The notes below the pieces were generated by a model that was not told the DNA's origin, did not search any database, and was given only the letters and a program-made list of their open reading frames with translations. This document shows, piece by piece, positions 9,049 to 17,802 of a stretch of 53,616 nt of DNA (the first letter of the stretch is position 1; every line of letters starts with the position of its first letter). Made by a program: the position numbers and the translations under genes. Origin of the DNA: an uncultured Schlesneria sp. (GTDB lineage Bacteria > Planctomycetota > Planctomycetia > Planctomycetales > Planctomycetaceae); the NCBI GenBank assembly GCA_903904835.1, contig CAIVEI010000067.1, forward strand, positions 1 through 53,616, read 5' to 3'.

Positions 9049-10276
9049 GGTTAATGCGTCATCCATTCGTATTAACCTCCGCGCACGATCAGTTTTTTTT
9101 TGTGTCGCAGTTGGCATGATCGTCGTCGCGGCGATCTGCTGGTACTTGTTGCGGTCTACTCCGGAACAGTTGCTGGAGCGTGGTCTGGCAGAATCTGATC
9201 ACGACCCCGTGGCCGCCGCACATTTGTTTCATCGCGCGGTGAATGCTGCTGCTGGAAGAGATTATCCAGACGCCCAGATTGCGCTCTGTCGGCTGCTGCT
9301 CCGAAGGAACTCCCGACAAGAAGCGTCGTCGTTATTCACCGCGATTAATTGTCAGGAGTGTCGTACTGACCTGTTGCTCGGGTTTGGCCGGGACGCATTG
9401 CGGATGGAACAGCGACCCGAGGGGCTTGCAGCACTGGAGTCGGTCGCCCGGCGCGATGTTCGTGAAAGGCTCGTCGCGTTGGAATTACTGATGTCCGACT
9501 ATCAGGAATGGGGACAACGTCAGAAGCAACTGCAAATCGCTGAATCACTAACGGAAATGCAACCACAGAACCCGCAGCGCTGGTCTGACTTAATCGAATT
9601 ACTCACAAGCATGGCACGGGAATCGGAGTGTGTGGCGACAATTCAACGGGCATTGCAGCAGGATTTTCCTGTCGAGTTTCTCAGCCATCTGCAGAATTCG
9701 CTCGTTCAACAGCTCGTGAATCAAGGAGATGCGCGCGGGGCACGGCGTGAACTGGAAAACCTGCGGAAACTGGAAAGTGATTCTCTCAGAGTGCGCGGAT
9801 CGGAAGTTTACGTCTGTCGTCTGGAAGGTGATTTGGAGAAGTCGCTGCAAATCGTGACGACGATTGTCGACGACGCACCCGATCTTCCATTTCCTCGGTT
9901 CACCAGGGGTGTCGTCTTGCTCGATCTCCGAAGATTCAACGACGCGAAGGATGACCTGGAACGAGTGATCGCCGCCCAGCCATTCAACGCTCCGGCACAA
10001 TTCAAGCTTTCAGAAGCGTACCGCGGACTGGGTAAAGAGGATCTGGCAGCGAAACATCAACGACTCGCCTCCGAGATCGCCGGCAAACAGATTCGAATCA
10101 CATCGCTGTTGAAGCAGCGAGACGAAGATCCGTACGATCCGATGATTTACCGTGAGCTGGAACAACTTCATCGCGAGTTGGGGGATTCTGGAGCGGCAAG
10201 ACATTGGCACCGGTGGGGAGTCCGCGTCAGTCCGCAAAACAGTTTGATTCCGTCAGCTCAAATTCCAAAAGGTTGA
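9041..10276 (+). CDS. membrane-anchored TPR protein
   Basis: 411 residues. The GTG at 9041 has GGGGAG 7 nt upstream and overlaps the UnbV gene stop; a TTG at 9017 is less likely. One membrane segment (FFCVAVGMIVVAAICWYLL) sits near the N-terminus. The rest is helical TPR repeats (for example FTRGVVLLDLRRFNDAKDDL and FKLSEAYRGLGKEDLAAKH). It probably acts in the periplasm as a partner of the adjacent UnbV lipoprotein, since the same two parts are fused in the protein at 2541-5522. Partner role is inferred from this fusion. Confidence 0.8.
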   Translation: MTEVNASSIRINLRARSVFFCVAVGMIVVAAICWYLLRSTPEQLLERGLAESDHDPVAAAHLFHRAVNAAAGRDYPDAQIALCRLLLRRNSRQEASSLFTAINCQECRTDLLLGFGRDALRMEQRPEGLAALESVARRDVRERLVALELLMSDYQEWGQRQKQLQIAESLTEMQPQNPQRWSDLIELLTSMARESECVATIQRALQQDFPVEFLSHLQNSLVQQLVNQGDARGARRELENLRKLESDSLRVRGSEVYVCRLEGDLEKSLQIVTTIVDDAPDLPFPRFTRGVVLLDLRRFNDAKDDLERVIAAQPFNAPAQFKLSEAYRGLGKEDLAAKHQRLASEIAGKQIRITSLLKQRDEDPYDPMIYRELEQLHRELGDSGAARHWHRWGVRVSPQNSLIPSAQIPKG

Positions 10277-10289
10277 AGCGGCTTGGACG

Positions 10290-10385
10290 ATGACTGTTTT
10301 GTAACTCCCTTCGGTGTTTTACTAGAAAACGCTCGCCTTTTCGGGTCAGCATGATGACAGCACCGTTCCCACCAGTTGTCTCGAT
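10290..10385 (-). pseudogene. decayed 3' fragment of an isoaspartyl peptidase gene
   Basis: Directly after the HNH gene stop, the minus strand reads IETTGGNGAVIMLTRKGE and, after a frameshift, FSSKTPKGVT. The intact peptidase at 11527-12699 has IKDAGGDGAVIVLTRKGE followed by AFSYNTEGMYRG at the same place near its C-terminus. The similarity ends within about 95 bp. The fragment is diverged, so it is an old paralogue tail or a displaced original 3' end, not a recent duplication. Confidence 0.6.
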
Positions 10386-10982
10386 TCAATAGGCATCAGG
10401 CAATTCGGACATCTGCCTTTTCGCAAACGCTGATTCGGCAATCCCTTCTGGGCGTCTGTTGCCGCCCGGCGGCCTTAAAACTGAAAGATCGGGGATGTCT
10501 TCTGGATATCCTAATAAACGGCAAAAAAGCGGTGCGTCATAAAGCGCCGCCAGGCGAATGGTGCTGATCCACATTTGACGAAATTCCGTGCTCGCCGGCC
10601 CGTCCAGATCTAGAACACGAATCAGTCGCCGTGCCGCTGGCGTTGTGCCGAGGATTTGCCCCGTTTCAAAAACGGTCAATGCGGATGCGATTTCTGGCGC
10701 TGTGGGGTCATCGATCCTTCTGCTCCCTTTTCTAAGGTTACAGGTGGCGCATGAATAGAATAAATTCAGGTAATTGCGATCGGCATCCGGTTGGGCCAAA
10801 ACAGGCAAGAAATGATCAATCGCAAAGTCGCGTACGCCGATTCCCCACTGTTCCCGACGCAAGCAATAAACGCAACGAAATTCGAATTCATCACGCAGCC
10901 ACGGTCGGTAACTGCTGTAATCCAAGTATCCGATTGGTCCATGCCGTCGTATTGATTTTGTTGGATAGACAAAAGGATTCAT
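10386..10982 (-). CDS. HNH endonuclease family protein
   Basis: 198 residues. A zinc-type HNH core is visible: C37-VY-C40, D56-H57 in AIDHFLP, N73 in NLFYSC, C78-AT-C81-N82, then K85. This is the ββα-metal fold of HNH nucleases with the catalytic His at 57. The ATG overlaps the stop of the upstream small gene as ATGA, so the two are translationally coupled. The stop abuts a fragment of an isoaspartyl peptidase. Such stand-alone HNH genes occur as homing, restriction or defence nucleases; the sequence does not say which. Confidence 0.82.
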   Translation of the reverse strand: MNPFVYPTKSIRRHGPIGYLDYSSYRPWLRDEFEFRCVYCLRREQWGIGVRDFAIDHFLPVLAQPDADRNYLNLFYSCATCNLRKGSRRIDDPTAPEIASALTVFETGQILGTTPAARRLIRVLDLDGPASTEFRQMWISTIRLAALYDAPLFCRLLGYPEDIPDLSVLRPPGGNRRPEGIAESAFAKRQMSELPDAY

Positions 10983-11344
10983 GATTCGTGCGTCTGGTGA
11001 CTGGCTTTTTCGAGCAGTTCCGCATGAAGTTTTCGTACGGTAGCGATTGGAAGCGGTGCCACTTCGTCAACGAAGCGGCGCATCTGAACCTGAAGTTCGA
11101 TCAGTTCAATCGATTCTTCGGGTGTGATTGTTCCCGCAATTTCCTTATCGATCAGGTCGCACCGTCGTTCATTCCTGGAGGACGACCAGGGGATGTGCTC
11201 TGATGCATCCGAAGTTGGACGGACAACAAAGTAAACTCGACGTCCGTGCATTTCGTACAGCGCGGCCTCGGTCGACGGTTCAAGACGTTCCAAAAACTGG
11301 ACCACCGACTCACCAAGCTCAGATTCGTTAAAAACTTTGGGCAT
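10979..11344 (-). CDS. small acidic protein coupled to HNH nuclease
   Basis: 121 residues, starting MPKVFNESELGESVVQFL. It is acidic, predicted alpha-helical, without signal peptide or membrane segment. A conserved-looking stretch LEPSTEAALYEMHGRRVYFVVRP is followed by helices. The stop and the HNH gene start share ATGA. The pairing suggests a partner, specificity or antitoxin-like role for the nuclease, but I do not recognise the family and this is inference only. Confidence 0.7.
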   Translation of the reverse strand: MPKVFNESELGESVVQFLERLEPSTEAALYEMHGRRVYFVVRPTSDASEHIPWSSSRNERRCDLIDKEIAGTITPEESIELIELQVQMRRFVDEVAPLPIATVRKLHAELLEKASHQTHES

Positions 11345-11526
11345 GTTCCAAACTCCGCATGACCAACTTTATCGGAAGCAGGTACTTAAATAATACGCCT
11401 CATCGAATACTGCTGCCAATTCCGATCCAGAATTCTCTGACGAATCAAAGTGATCGATCAGACGAACGCGATCTAAGATGCCGAAACGCAGTTGTCGCAT
11501 TTTAGCGGGTTGAAGCAACGGATCTT

Positions 11527-12699
11527 CTACTTTTCAAAGATAAAAACGTGAGCCTCGCCATCGCTGGTGATGTATCCCCGGTACATTCCTTCCGTGTTGT
11601 ACGAGAAGGCCCCTTCTCCTTTTCGGGTCAGGACAATCACGGCACCGTCCCCTCCGGCGTCTTTGATCTGGCTCATGACCTGCTTGCTGGCACTCGCAAT
11701 CGACAACCCTTTGTATTTCACGAGGGAACTGATTTCATGTGCTGCAACAGCTCGAAGGAAGAACTCGCCATCGCCGGTGGACGAGATGGCGCACGAGTCA
11801 TTATCAGCAAAATTCCCTGCGCCGATAATTGGCGCATCGCCGACTCGTCCGTGACGCTTGTTATTCAGTCCGCCGGTTGACGTCCCTGCCGCCACATTTC
11901 CCGCGCGGTCGATGGCTACTGCGCCAACGGTTCCGACGCGGTCCTCTGTTCTTCGCCGAAAGGCAACGGGATCTACCGAATCGGGATTTGCTGCTTTTCC
12001 CAACTCCTTACCCTTCGCGGCTTTTTCTTTCTCTTGAAGTTCCTGTTCTTCCTTCAGACCTCGCTCGTGCTGTTTCCAGCGGTACTCGGTTTTAAAATAA
12101 GAAGGATCGACGAATTCAATTCCCGCCGCCTTGGCAAACTGATCAGCTCCCTCTCCGACCATGAGCACGTGACCCGATTTCTCCAGGACAATTCGGGCCG
12201 CAGTAATGGGATTCTTGATTATGGTCGTACTGGCGACGGCACCAGCTTGCTTGCTTTTGCCATCCATGATCGAGGCGTCGAGTTCGTTCTTCCCTTCGCG
12301 AGTGAAGACCGAGCCCTTGCCAGCGTTAAACAGAGGTGAATCTTCCAGGACCTTGATTGCCTCGACGACTCCGTCAAGATTCACGGCATTTGGCTTTTGA
12401 AGCGCGGCATAGCCAGCGCGAAGTGACGCCTTCAGAACTTCACGATGTTCATCTGCCAGCTTGTCTGACATCTTGTCACGTGGAATTACTCCACAACCTC
12501 CGTGAATCATCAGCACAACTTTTACTCCTGAAGGAGACGACCAGCTTTGGACCGGCAGGTCTCCCGCAGGCTGAACCGGATTGTCCGCCAGGGCGACGAC
12601 CAGTCGATTCGGTTTGATTGCGTCTTCACACCACGCTGGAACGGTTTGGAACAAGCTGGCCAGAACTGTCGCCAGGACAAGGGAACAGGCTCGATTCAT
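11527..12699 (-). CDS. iaaA: isoaspartyl peptidase / L-asparaginase (Ntn hydrolase)
   Basis: 390 residues with an N-terminal signal peptide (SLVLATVLASLFQTVPAWC), so the enzyme is exported. The family start MIHGGCG lies at residues 64-70. The autoproteolysis site and nucleophile Thr257 lie in DRVGTVGAVA, and the substrate-binding segment STGGLNNKRHGRVGDAPIIGAG follows. The proenzyme is cleaved before Thr257 into alpha and beta subunits. The linker region before the site (about 205-250) is charged and variable, as usual. The family hydrolyses beta-aspartyl dipeptides and asparagine. Lying downstream of a cyanophycinase-like gene, it could finish degradation of beta-Asp-Arg or other isopeptides; that link is inference. 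Confidence 0.9.
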   Translation of the reverse strand: MNRACSLVLATVLASLFQTVPAWCEDAIKPNRLVVALADNPVQPAGDLPVQSWSSPSGVKVVLMIHGGCGVIPRDKMSDKLADEHREVLKASLRAGYAALQKPNAVNLDGVVEAIKVLEDSPLFNAGKGSVFTREGKNELDASIMDGKSKQAGAVASTTIIKNPITAARIVLEKSGHVLMVGEGADQFAKAAGIEFVDPSYFKTEYRWKQHERGLKEEQELQEKEKAAKGKELGKAANPDSVDPVAFRRRTEDRVGTVGAVAIDRAGNVAAGTSTGGLNNKRHGRVGDAPIIGAGNFADNDSCAISSTGDGEFFLRAVAAHEISSLVKYKGLSIASASKQVMSQIKDAGGDGAVIVLTRKGEGAFSYNTEGMYRGYITSDGEAHVFIFEK

Positions 12700-12865
12700 G
12701 AAAATCTTCCTTTATTTCTGGTGGGTTAAACCCTGACGTTGAATCGTCAAGCTGTTTTCCAGCCGTCCGATCTGTGATGGTTGGCAGTGAAATCTCGTCA
12801 TTCAAAACCGACGCGATGATAGCTGCGGAGAAACGGTTTCGCGACATGGCTCTACCGACAGACGG

Positions 12866-13909
12866 TCAATTTTGGCGAGTTGGTTTCGCACCGTCCTGGT
12901 TCAGCCTGACACCACAACCGTTTTCCGTTGAAAAGTGGCAGACACCTTGTTCGATGTTCACACCGGTCGCGACATCTTCGGCGAGCAGCAACGCGCCGTC
13001 CATGTCGACGTAATCGAGTAATGGCAAGAGCTGGGCAATCGAAGAAATTCCAACAGTCGACTCGGTCATGCATCCGACCATGACTTTCAATCCCAGCTCG
13101 CGGGCACGGCCAATCATTCTGCGGGCTGGGGTGAACCCGCCGCATTTGACGAGCTTGATGTTGATACCGTGGAAGTGACCTGCACATCGCTCCACATCCG
13201 CCTCGCGCTGGCAGCTTTCGTCGGCGATCACGGGTAAGACTGACTGCTGGTAAACTCGACGCATCTCGTCCCACTGATCCGGCGGCAACGGTTGTTCGAT
13301 GAACTCGACACCCAGCTCGGCCAGCCCCCGCGAGTTTTGAATCGTCTCGTCCGCCGTCCAGGCACAGTTGGCGTCAACGCGGAAGACCGCGTTTGTATGA
13401 CGACGAAGTTCCCGAACGATCGCCAGGTCATCTTTTGTTCCGAGCTTGATCTTGTAGATCGGCCAGTTCGGAAACTCCTGCATATGTGCGACCATTGTGT
13501 CGACGGTGTCGATACCGATCGTGTAATTGGTCAGCGGCAGTTTCTCTGCTGAAAGACCCCAGGCTTTCCAGGTCGGCTTTCCCAGCTTTTTCCCCCATAA
13601 GTCGCAGGCGGCCTCGTCCAGCGCACATTGCGCAAACGGATTGTTACCGAGCCGAGGTGAAAGTTTTTCCCATAGCTGGGCCGGGTCACCCAGCGTCCAA
13701 TGTTCGAGATCGGCTCGCACCGCTTCCAGCGCTGCGGACATTTCGGCGATCGTCGCGCCGTAGTAATCGTCCGACGTGGCTTCCCCGTATCCGCGCAGTC
13801 CATCTTCCTCCAGTTCCACGATCAAAGTCGGCTGGATCTCGACGGACTCGCGCGAAATCGTGAAGACGTGGCGCAGGCGCAGTTCGAACGAGTGAAGTTT
13901 GAGTTTCAT
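12866..13909 (-). CDS. dgcA: enolase-superfamily racemase/epimerase (DgcA-like)
   Basis: 347 residues from an ATG at 13909, 5 nt after the DgcN stop; an in-frame TTG at 13930 is less likely. It belongs to the muconate-lactonising/dipeptide epimerase group. The KxK acid-base pair is in YKIKLGTKDD, metal ligands are in FRVDANCAW, EFIEQPL and IADES, and the second Lys is in NIKLVKCGG. This group includes L-Ala-D/L-Glu epimerases and DgcA, an N-acetyl-D-glutamate racemase. Its direct coupling to a DUF1611/DgcN gene favours the DgcA role (N-acetyl-D-Glu to N-acetyl-L-Glu). A dipeptide epimerase acting on murein peptides remains the alternative. Confidence 0.82.
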   Translation of the reverse strand: MKLKLHSFELRLRHVFTISRESVEIQPTLIVELEEDGLRGYGEATSDDYYGATIAEMSAALEAVRADLEHWTLGDPAQLWEKLSPRLGNNPFAQCALDEAACDLWGKKLGKPTWKAWGLSAEKLPLTNYTIGIDTVDTMVAHMQEFPNWPIYKIKLGTKDDLAIVRELRRHTNAVFRVDANCAWTADETIQNSRGLAELGVEFIEQPLPPDQWDEMRRVYQQSVLPVIADESCQREADVERCAGHFHGINIKLVKCGGFTPARRMIGRARELGLKVMVGCMTESTVGISSIAQLLPLLDYVDMDGALLLAEDVATGVNIEQGVCHFSTENGCGVRLNQDGAKPTRQN

Positions 13910-13914
13910 ATCGC

Positions 13915-14973
13915 CTAAGGCCTTTGCCAATCGCCCGAAGCTTTGAATTTGAGAATCGCATCCACCAACTCACCAGGTCCGTGTCGGATCACATCACAGA
14001 CGGGGAGACCGAATTCGGCTCGTACTCGTTCCCGCTCGACTTCGGCATCGGCGGCCGAGAGCCGCCGGCTGTTCATCGCAATCCCGATGACACGACAGTC
14101 GTACTCGACGTTGACGTTGGCCATCACTTCATAGATCCGGCGAATTTCGGCCAGTGGCGGGATCGGAACGTGTTCGACATCCGTGACGACGTTGCGGCCC
14201 ACTTCGTAGACCAGGATTAACGCATGCGGGGCACAGCCGTGCAACAGACTGAGCGTGACGCCCGAGTACGACGGATGGACAAGACTCCCTTGTCCTTCAA
14301 CGACAAGGATTTCGTGATGCTGGTTCTTCAGCATCATTTTTTCGACCGCGCCGGCAACGAAGTCAGCGACGACACAATCGATGGGACAACCGTCACCTTC
14401 GACCATGATTCCTGTCTGTCCGGTGGCAATGAATTTCGCGTCGTGACCGCGTTGCTTCAAGCCGTTCGTCAGTTCGACCGATGCCACCATCTTGCCAACA
14501 CTACAATCGTGGCCGACGGTATGGATTCGAAGACAGTCCCCTCGAAGCCCCTTCCGGCTGGCGACATCGCGTTCGCTGTTCTTGCGGACGTCAATCAGTC
14601 GCACACCATGTTTCGCCGCTGCCGCGACGAACTCTGCATCGTTCGACAGAAATTCGTGCAGACCGGACCAGATATTCATACCGCGAGAAATGGCTTCCAG
14701 GATAATGGCTCGCCAGGGTGCCGGAATTTTTCCGCCTGCGGGAGCGGTCCCGAGAAGAAGTGTGTCGGCTGGCGGAGCCTCTGCGAGCGACCCTACGACA
14801 GGGAGCTTGCCACCGACCCCCAGCAGATCCTGTGACGTCTTACCGCGTTGGGTTCCATCCAGGACCGCAATGATTTCGTCGGGTCTGTAACGGATCATAC
14901 AGCTTGCCGTCTTGGCATTCTCGGGATCGGTCTGTCCTTCGGTTAAAACGACGATGCGTCGCGTTTGAGTCAT
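13915..14973 (-). CDS. dgcN: DUF1611 protein, D-glutamate N-acetyltransferase-like (DgcN)
   Basis: 352 residues from an ATG at 14973 with AAGGAG 7 nt upstream; the longer frame to 15072 is not needed. An N-terminal Rossmann-like domain (MIRYRPDEIIAVLDG, VGSLAEAPPADTLLLG) is followed by a P-loop-like domain with HDCSVGKM and VVEGQGSLVHPSYS. This is the DUF1611 family, whose characterised member DgcN acetylates D-glutamate in the DgcN-DgcA pathway. The next gene 5 nt downstream is the enolase-type racemase expected for step two. Cytoplasmic; no signal peptide. Confidence 0.85.
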   Translation of the reverse strand: MTQTRRIVVLTEGQTDPENAKTASCMIRYRPDEIIAVLDGTQRGKTSQDLLGVGGKLPVVGSLAEAPPADTLLLGTAPAGGKIPAPWRAIILEAISRGMNIWSGLHEFLSNDAEFVAAAAKHGVRLIDVRKNSERDVASRKGLRGDCLRIHTVGHDCSVGKMVASVELTNGLKQRGHDAKFIATGQTGIMVEGDGCPIDCVVADFVAGAVEKMMLKNQHHEILVVEGQGSLVHPSYSGVTLSLLHGCAPHALILVYEVGRNVVTDVEHVPIPPLAEIRRIYEVMANVNVEYDCRVIGIAMNSRRLSAADAEVERERVRAEFGLPVCDVIRHGPGELVDAILKFKASGDWQRP

Positions 14974-15104
14974 GTTGTCACTCCTTATTCCCGTCTCAGC
15001 CATCCTGAAATTATTTTTCGTATCGCGGAACCCAAGACCGACAATCCCATGGCAAGCGGGCATTCCGATCACGGCTAAATTACAGTTTTACCAGTTCTCC
15101 TACG

Positions 15105-16205
15105 TTACTTCCGGAACGAGGTCAGCGGCGAGTCGACCAGAGCCCTTCGGTCGTCGACCGTCTCGTTGGCAGCGGTTCCTGACGGGCTGGGCGTTTCCTG
15201 CATCAGGTGCGGAATACCTTGAGCGTCCATGTGAGCGACGACGGTATCCCAGGCAACCAGCCCTTGTTTGTTGAGTCTCAACCGCAGCAGCCAGCCGATA
15301 CGCCCGGGTCCTTCTTCGAACCCATCGAACACAAAATTTCCAATACTATGGACGATCAATTTCCCTTTGTAGTATTCGGTGGCTTGCGTGACATGTGGAT
15401 GGCCTCCCACGACGATATCAGCGCCTGCATCAATCATCAGTCTTGCGAATTGCTTTTGGCGATCGGTGGCGGGGTCGTACTCAGAACCCCAATGCAGAAA
15501 CGGAATGACGAGATCGGCTTTCGAGATTGCGCGTGCGGCCTGGATGTCAGCAACAACCTGTTCATCGACGCTCCACGCGGTCCCAGGCCAATTCGGCCCC
15601 GCTTCGAAAATGCGAGGCTTGAATTCGTTGTATCCCAGTAACGCGATCCGCACTCCTTTAATTTCCAGGATATGCGGCGTGCGAGCGTGGGCACAATTGC
15701 GGCCGCCGCCGAAATACGGCAGCTTATGCTTTTCCAGCAAATCCAATTGTTCCAAAAAGGCAGAGTGACCGAAGTCACCCGTGTGGTTGTTCGCCAGCGA
15801 GACAACATTGATGTGGCGGGTCAGGACCGGCAGGACTTTCGGATCGGCTCTAAAGACCCACGGCTTCTTAATCGGTGATCCCCCGGTCGCGATCACACAT
15901 TCCAGATTTCCGATGTTGCAGTCTGCCCCTTTGAAGATCTCTGCAAACTCGGCAAACGGATCAACCCCTTTGGCCATCTCCTTGCCGGGACCGTCAGCCA
16001 GCATGATGTCGCCCGCAAAGACGAGCAGTAGATCTGATTGAGGTCCACCGGCCGCTGCGGCAGCGGCCCCACCTGCCCCGTTTTGTCGATTGTTTTCAGT
16101 AGCCCGAGACCGAGTGTCCGAACCAATCGAACTCCAGAACGCTGCGGCGCAAAAAATCAGAATCGCGCCGATCGATGCCATCGAGCGTTGTTGGGAAGTT
16201 CTCAC
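15105..16205 (-). CDS. CapA-family protein (PGA_cap metallophosphatase fold)
   Basis: 366 residues from a GTG with GGAGG 6 nt upstream. The N-terminal hydrophobic segment (SIGAILIFCAAAFW) is a signal peptide or anchor. The metallophosphatase-like CapA core shows LVFAGDIMLADG, CNIGNLECVI, NVVSLANNHTGDFG, PFLHWGSEYD and VVGGHPHVTQ. CapA proteins act in poly-gamma-glutamate capsule export or attachment, and relatives may hydrolyse phosphoesters or glutamyl bonds. No capB or capC lies in view, so capsule synthesis is not supported. Neighbours that handle D-glutamate and isopeptides point to turnover of a glutamyl polymer or peptide (inference). Confidence 0.87.
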   Translation of the reverse strand: MRTSQQRSMASIGAILIFCAAAFWSSIGSDTRSRATENNRQNGAGGAAAAAAGGPQSDLLLVFAGDIMLADGPGKEMAKGVDPFAEFAEIFKGADCNIGNLECVIATGGSPIKKPWVFRADPKVLPVLTRHINVVSLANNHTGDFGHSAFLEQLDLLEKHKLPYFGGGRNCAHARTPHILEIKGVRIALLGYNEFKPRIFEAGPNWPGTAWSVDEQVVADIQAARAISKADLVIPFLHWGSEYDPATDRQKQFARLMIDAGADIVVGGHPHVTQATEYYKGKLIVHSIGNFVFDGFEEGPGRIGWLLRLRLNKQGLVAWDTVVAHMDAQGIPHLMQETPSPSGTAANETVDDRRALVDSPLTSFRK

Positions 16206-16341
16206 GGAAGACCTCCTTGAAAATCAGGTGAAATGCGACACGTTAAAAGACCGAAACAGCGACCCGGCCTTGCCCTGAAATAACAGCAGTCGCAGTGTGG
16301 CAACTTCCCGCTCGTCAGGCAATCACGCGTCGAAAGAATTG

Positions 16342-17802
16342 TCATTCGTTTCGATCGTACAGAGGTCCATTGATGCGGATGGGACGAATGTCTAACCGGA
16401 TATTCACGACGGTGTAATCATCTCCGCCGTAGGTTTCGGTATACCAGGCGACGCTTTCATTGTCGCGAGTAAATTTGAATTCGAAACCATCAACCGCTTG
16501 CTTCCTGGCTGCGTGGCCGTCGAACGCCAGTCCGGTGGCGACGGGGCTGACGCTTTCCATCAGTGCCCCCATCAGATCAATCAACGTCGTATTCCCGAGA
16601 ATGTCGTTGGAGAATAATGGAGTCCGCGTTGTCGGCCGGAAGTCGGGAGATTTGGGGTCGAGTTTTTCATCGTCCAATTTCTCTTGAGCCGGGATGACTT
16701 CAAGTGTCTTCAGATCAAAACGATCGCCACGATCGAGGTAAGTCAGTCGGGCATTTCTCAAGTTAAAACGTCCGAGCGTCTTATCGTGCTCAGCCCGTGA
16801 CAGGTCGAGGACAAGTGCTCCCTTGTGTCCGATGACGCGGACATCCTTGCCGTTTGTGACGATAATCGCGGAGTTCTCGTCGACTCCAATCCCGTACTGA
16901 AATCCCTGGTCCTGCATGGCGACCAGGGTCCGTGCAAAGCGACCGCGAACGAACAGATGCTGATCGACGAACCAGTTTTCATCGATAAAACCCAATCCGC
17001 GATCGATCTCTTTCCCCCAGCGAACGCCATTCAGCATCGTGCCGAGCACCGATCCTGCATCGCGAAACATGACTCGACTCATGACTGCCGCACCAGCGCT
17101 CGTTCCGGCGATGACGCCCCCTTTTCGGTAGACTTCCCAGATGGCGTCCAGCATTGGCGTGTGCTCACCATTTGCTTGAAAGAGTGCTTTGACAATTTTG
17201 TCCTGGGCACCCCCGATCAGAAAGACTCCTGTCGACTCACGGACTTGAGCAACCAGATCTGGATCGGAAACCGCCTCCACCGGTGTTCTGTCGAGTTTTT
17301 TCCATGCGACGGGGACGAGGAAAGCATCCGCACCCGCTTTGTTAAGCGCCGTGATGACCCAGCCCCCCTTTTTCACCGGATCGCCGCTGGCAGTTGGAAA
17401 GACGGCAATGCGAGCACCTGGTCCACCCGCCAATTCCACAATTTCTTCCCAGTATTCGCGATTGTTATACCGTTCGGAACCGCCAATGATGACAAGCGAT
17501 CCGGAAACCTTGGCGTCTTTCTGGTTCGCCTCTTGTATGGCGATATCTTCTGCCGCACTCGAATTCGCAATAACAAAGCAGCACAGGGAGGCAAGTAAAC
17601 AAAGTCGTAACCTGCGATTTGTCGCGGCACGGCAAGGTTTTGAAGTCTGTGAACGGCGGATATCTGCAACGACGGCTTCGCAGTCTGATGCAATCGGATA
17701 CTGAAAATCGCAGCCGGTTGCACTGCCGAAGTTCAGCATGCTGTTGACGGAGAATTTCGGCAACCCAAAAATGCGACAGCTCCTGAAGAAAAAGCGAATC
17801 AT
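16342..17802 (-). CDS. cyanophycinase-like peptidase (family S51)
   Basis: 486 residues; the ATG at 17802 has GAGG 5 nt upstream. A hydrophobic segment at about residues 65-84 (LRLCLLASLCCFVIANSSAAED) looks like a signal peptide, preceded by an unusually long N-terminal extension of about 60 residues. The S51 core starts SGSLVIIGGSE. The nucleophile Ser235 is in IAGTSAGAAVM, preceded by GVFLIGGAQDK and followed by DQHLFVRGRFARTLVA. Cyanophycinases cleave multi-L-arginyl-poly-L-aspartate into beta-Asp-Arg. The C-terminal ~140 residues form an extra domain. No cyanophycin synthetase is in the window, so the substrate is open. It is the first gene of the minus-strand run to iaaA. Confidence 0.87.
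   Translation of the reverse strand: MIRFFFRSCRIFGLPKFSVNSMLNFGSATGCDFQYPIASDCEAVVADIRRSQTSKPCRAATNRRLRLCLLASLCCFVIANSSAAEDIAIQEANQKDAKVSGSLVIIGGSERYNNREYWEEIVELAGGPGARIAVFPTASGDPVKKGGWVITALNKAGADAFLVPVAWKKLDRTPVEAVSDPDLVAQVRESTGVFLIGGAQDKIVKALFQANGEHTPMLDAIWEVYRKGGVIAGTSAGAAVMSRVMFRDAGSVLGTMLNGVRWGKEIDRGLGFIDENWFVDQHLFVRGRFARTLVAMQDQGFQYGIGVDENSAIIVTNGKDVRVIGHKGALVLDLSRAEHDKTLGRFNLRNARLTYLDRGDRFDLKTLEVIPAQEKLDDEKLDPKSPDFRPTTRTPLFSNDILGNTTLIDLMGALMESVSPVATGLAFDGHAARKQAVDGFEFKFTRDNESVAWYTETYGGDDYTVVNIRLDIRPIRINGPLYDRNE

Noticed and set aside
13924-14220. Long plus-strand frames opposite dgcN, capA and the cyanophycinase-like gene
   Set aside because: They mirror the codon structure of well-supported minus-strand genes with clear catalytic motifs.
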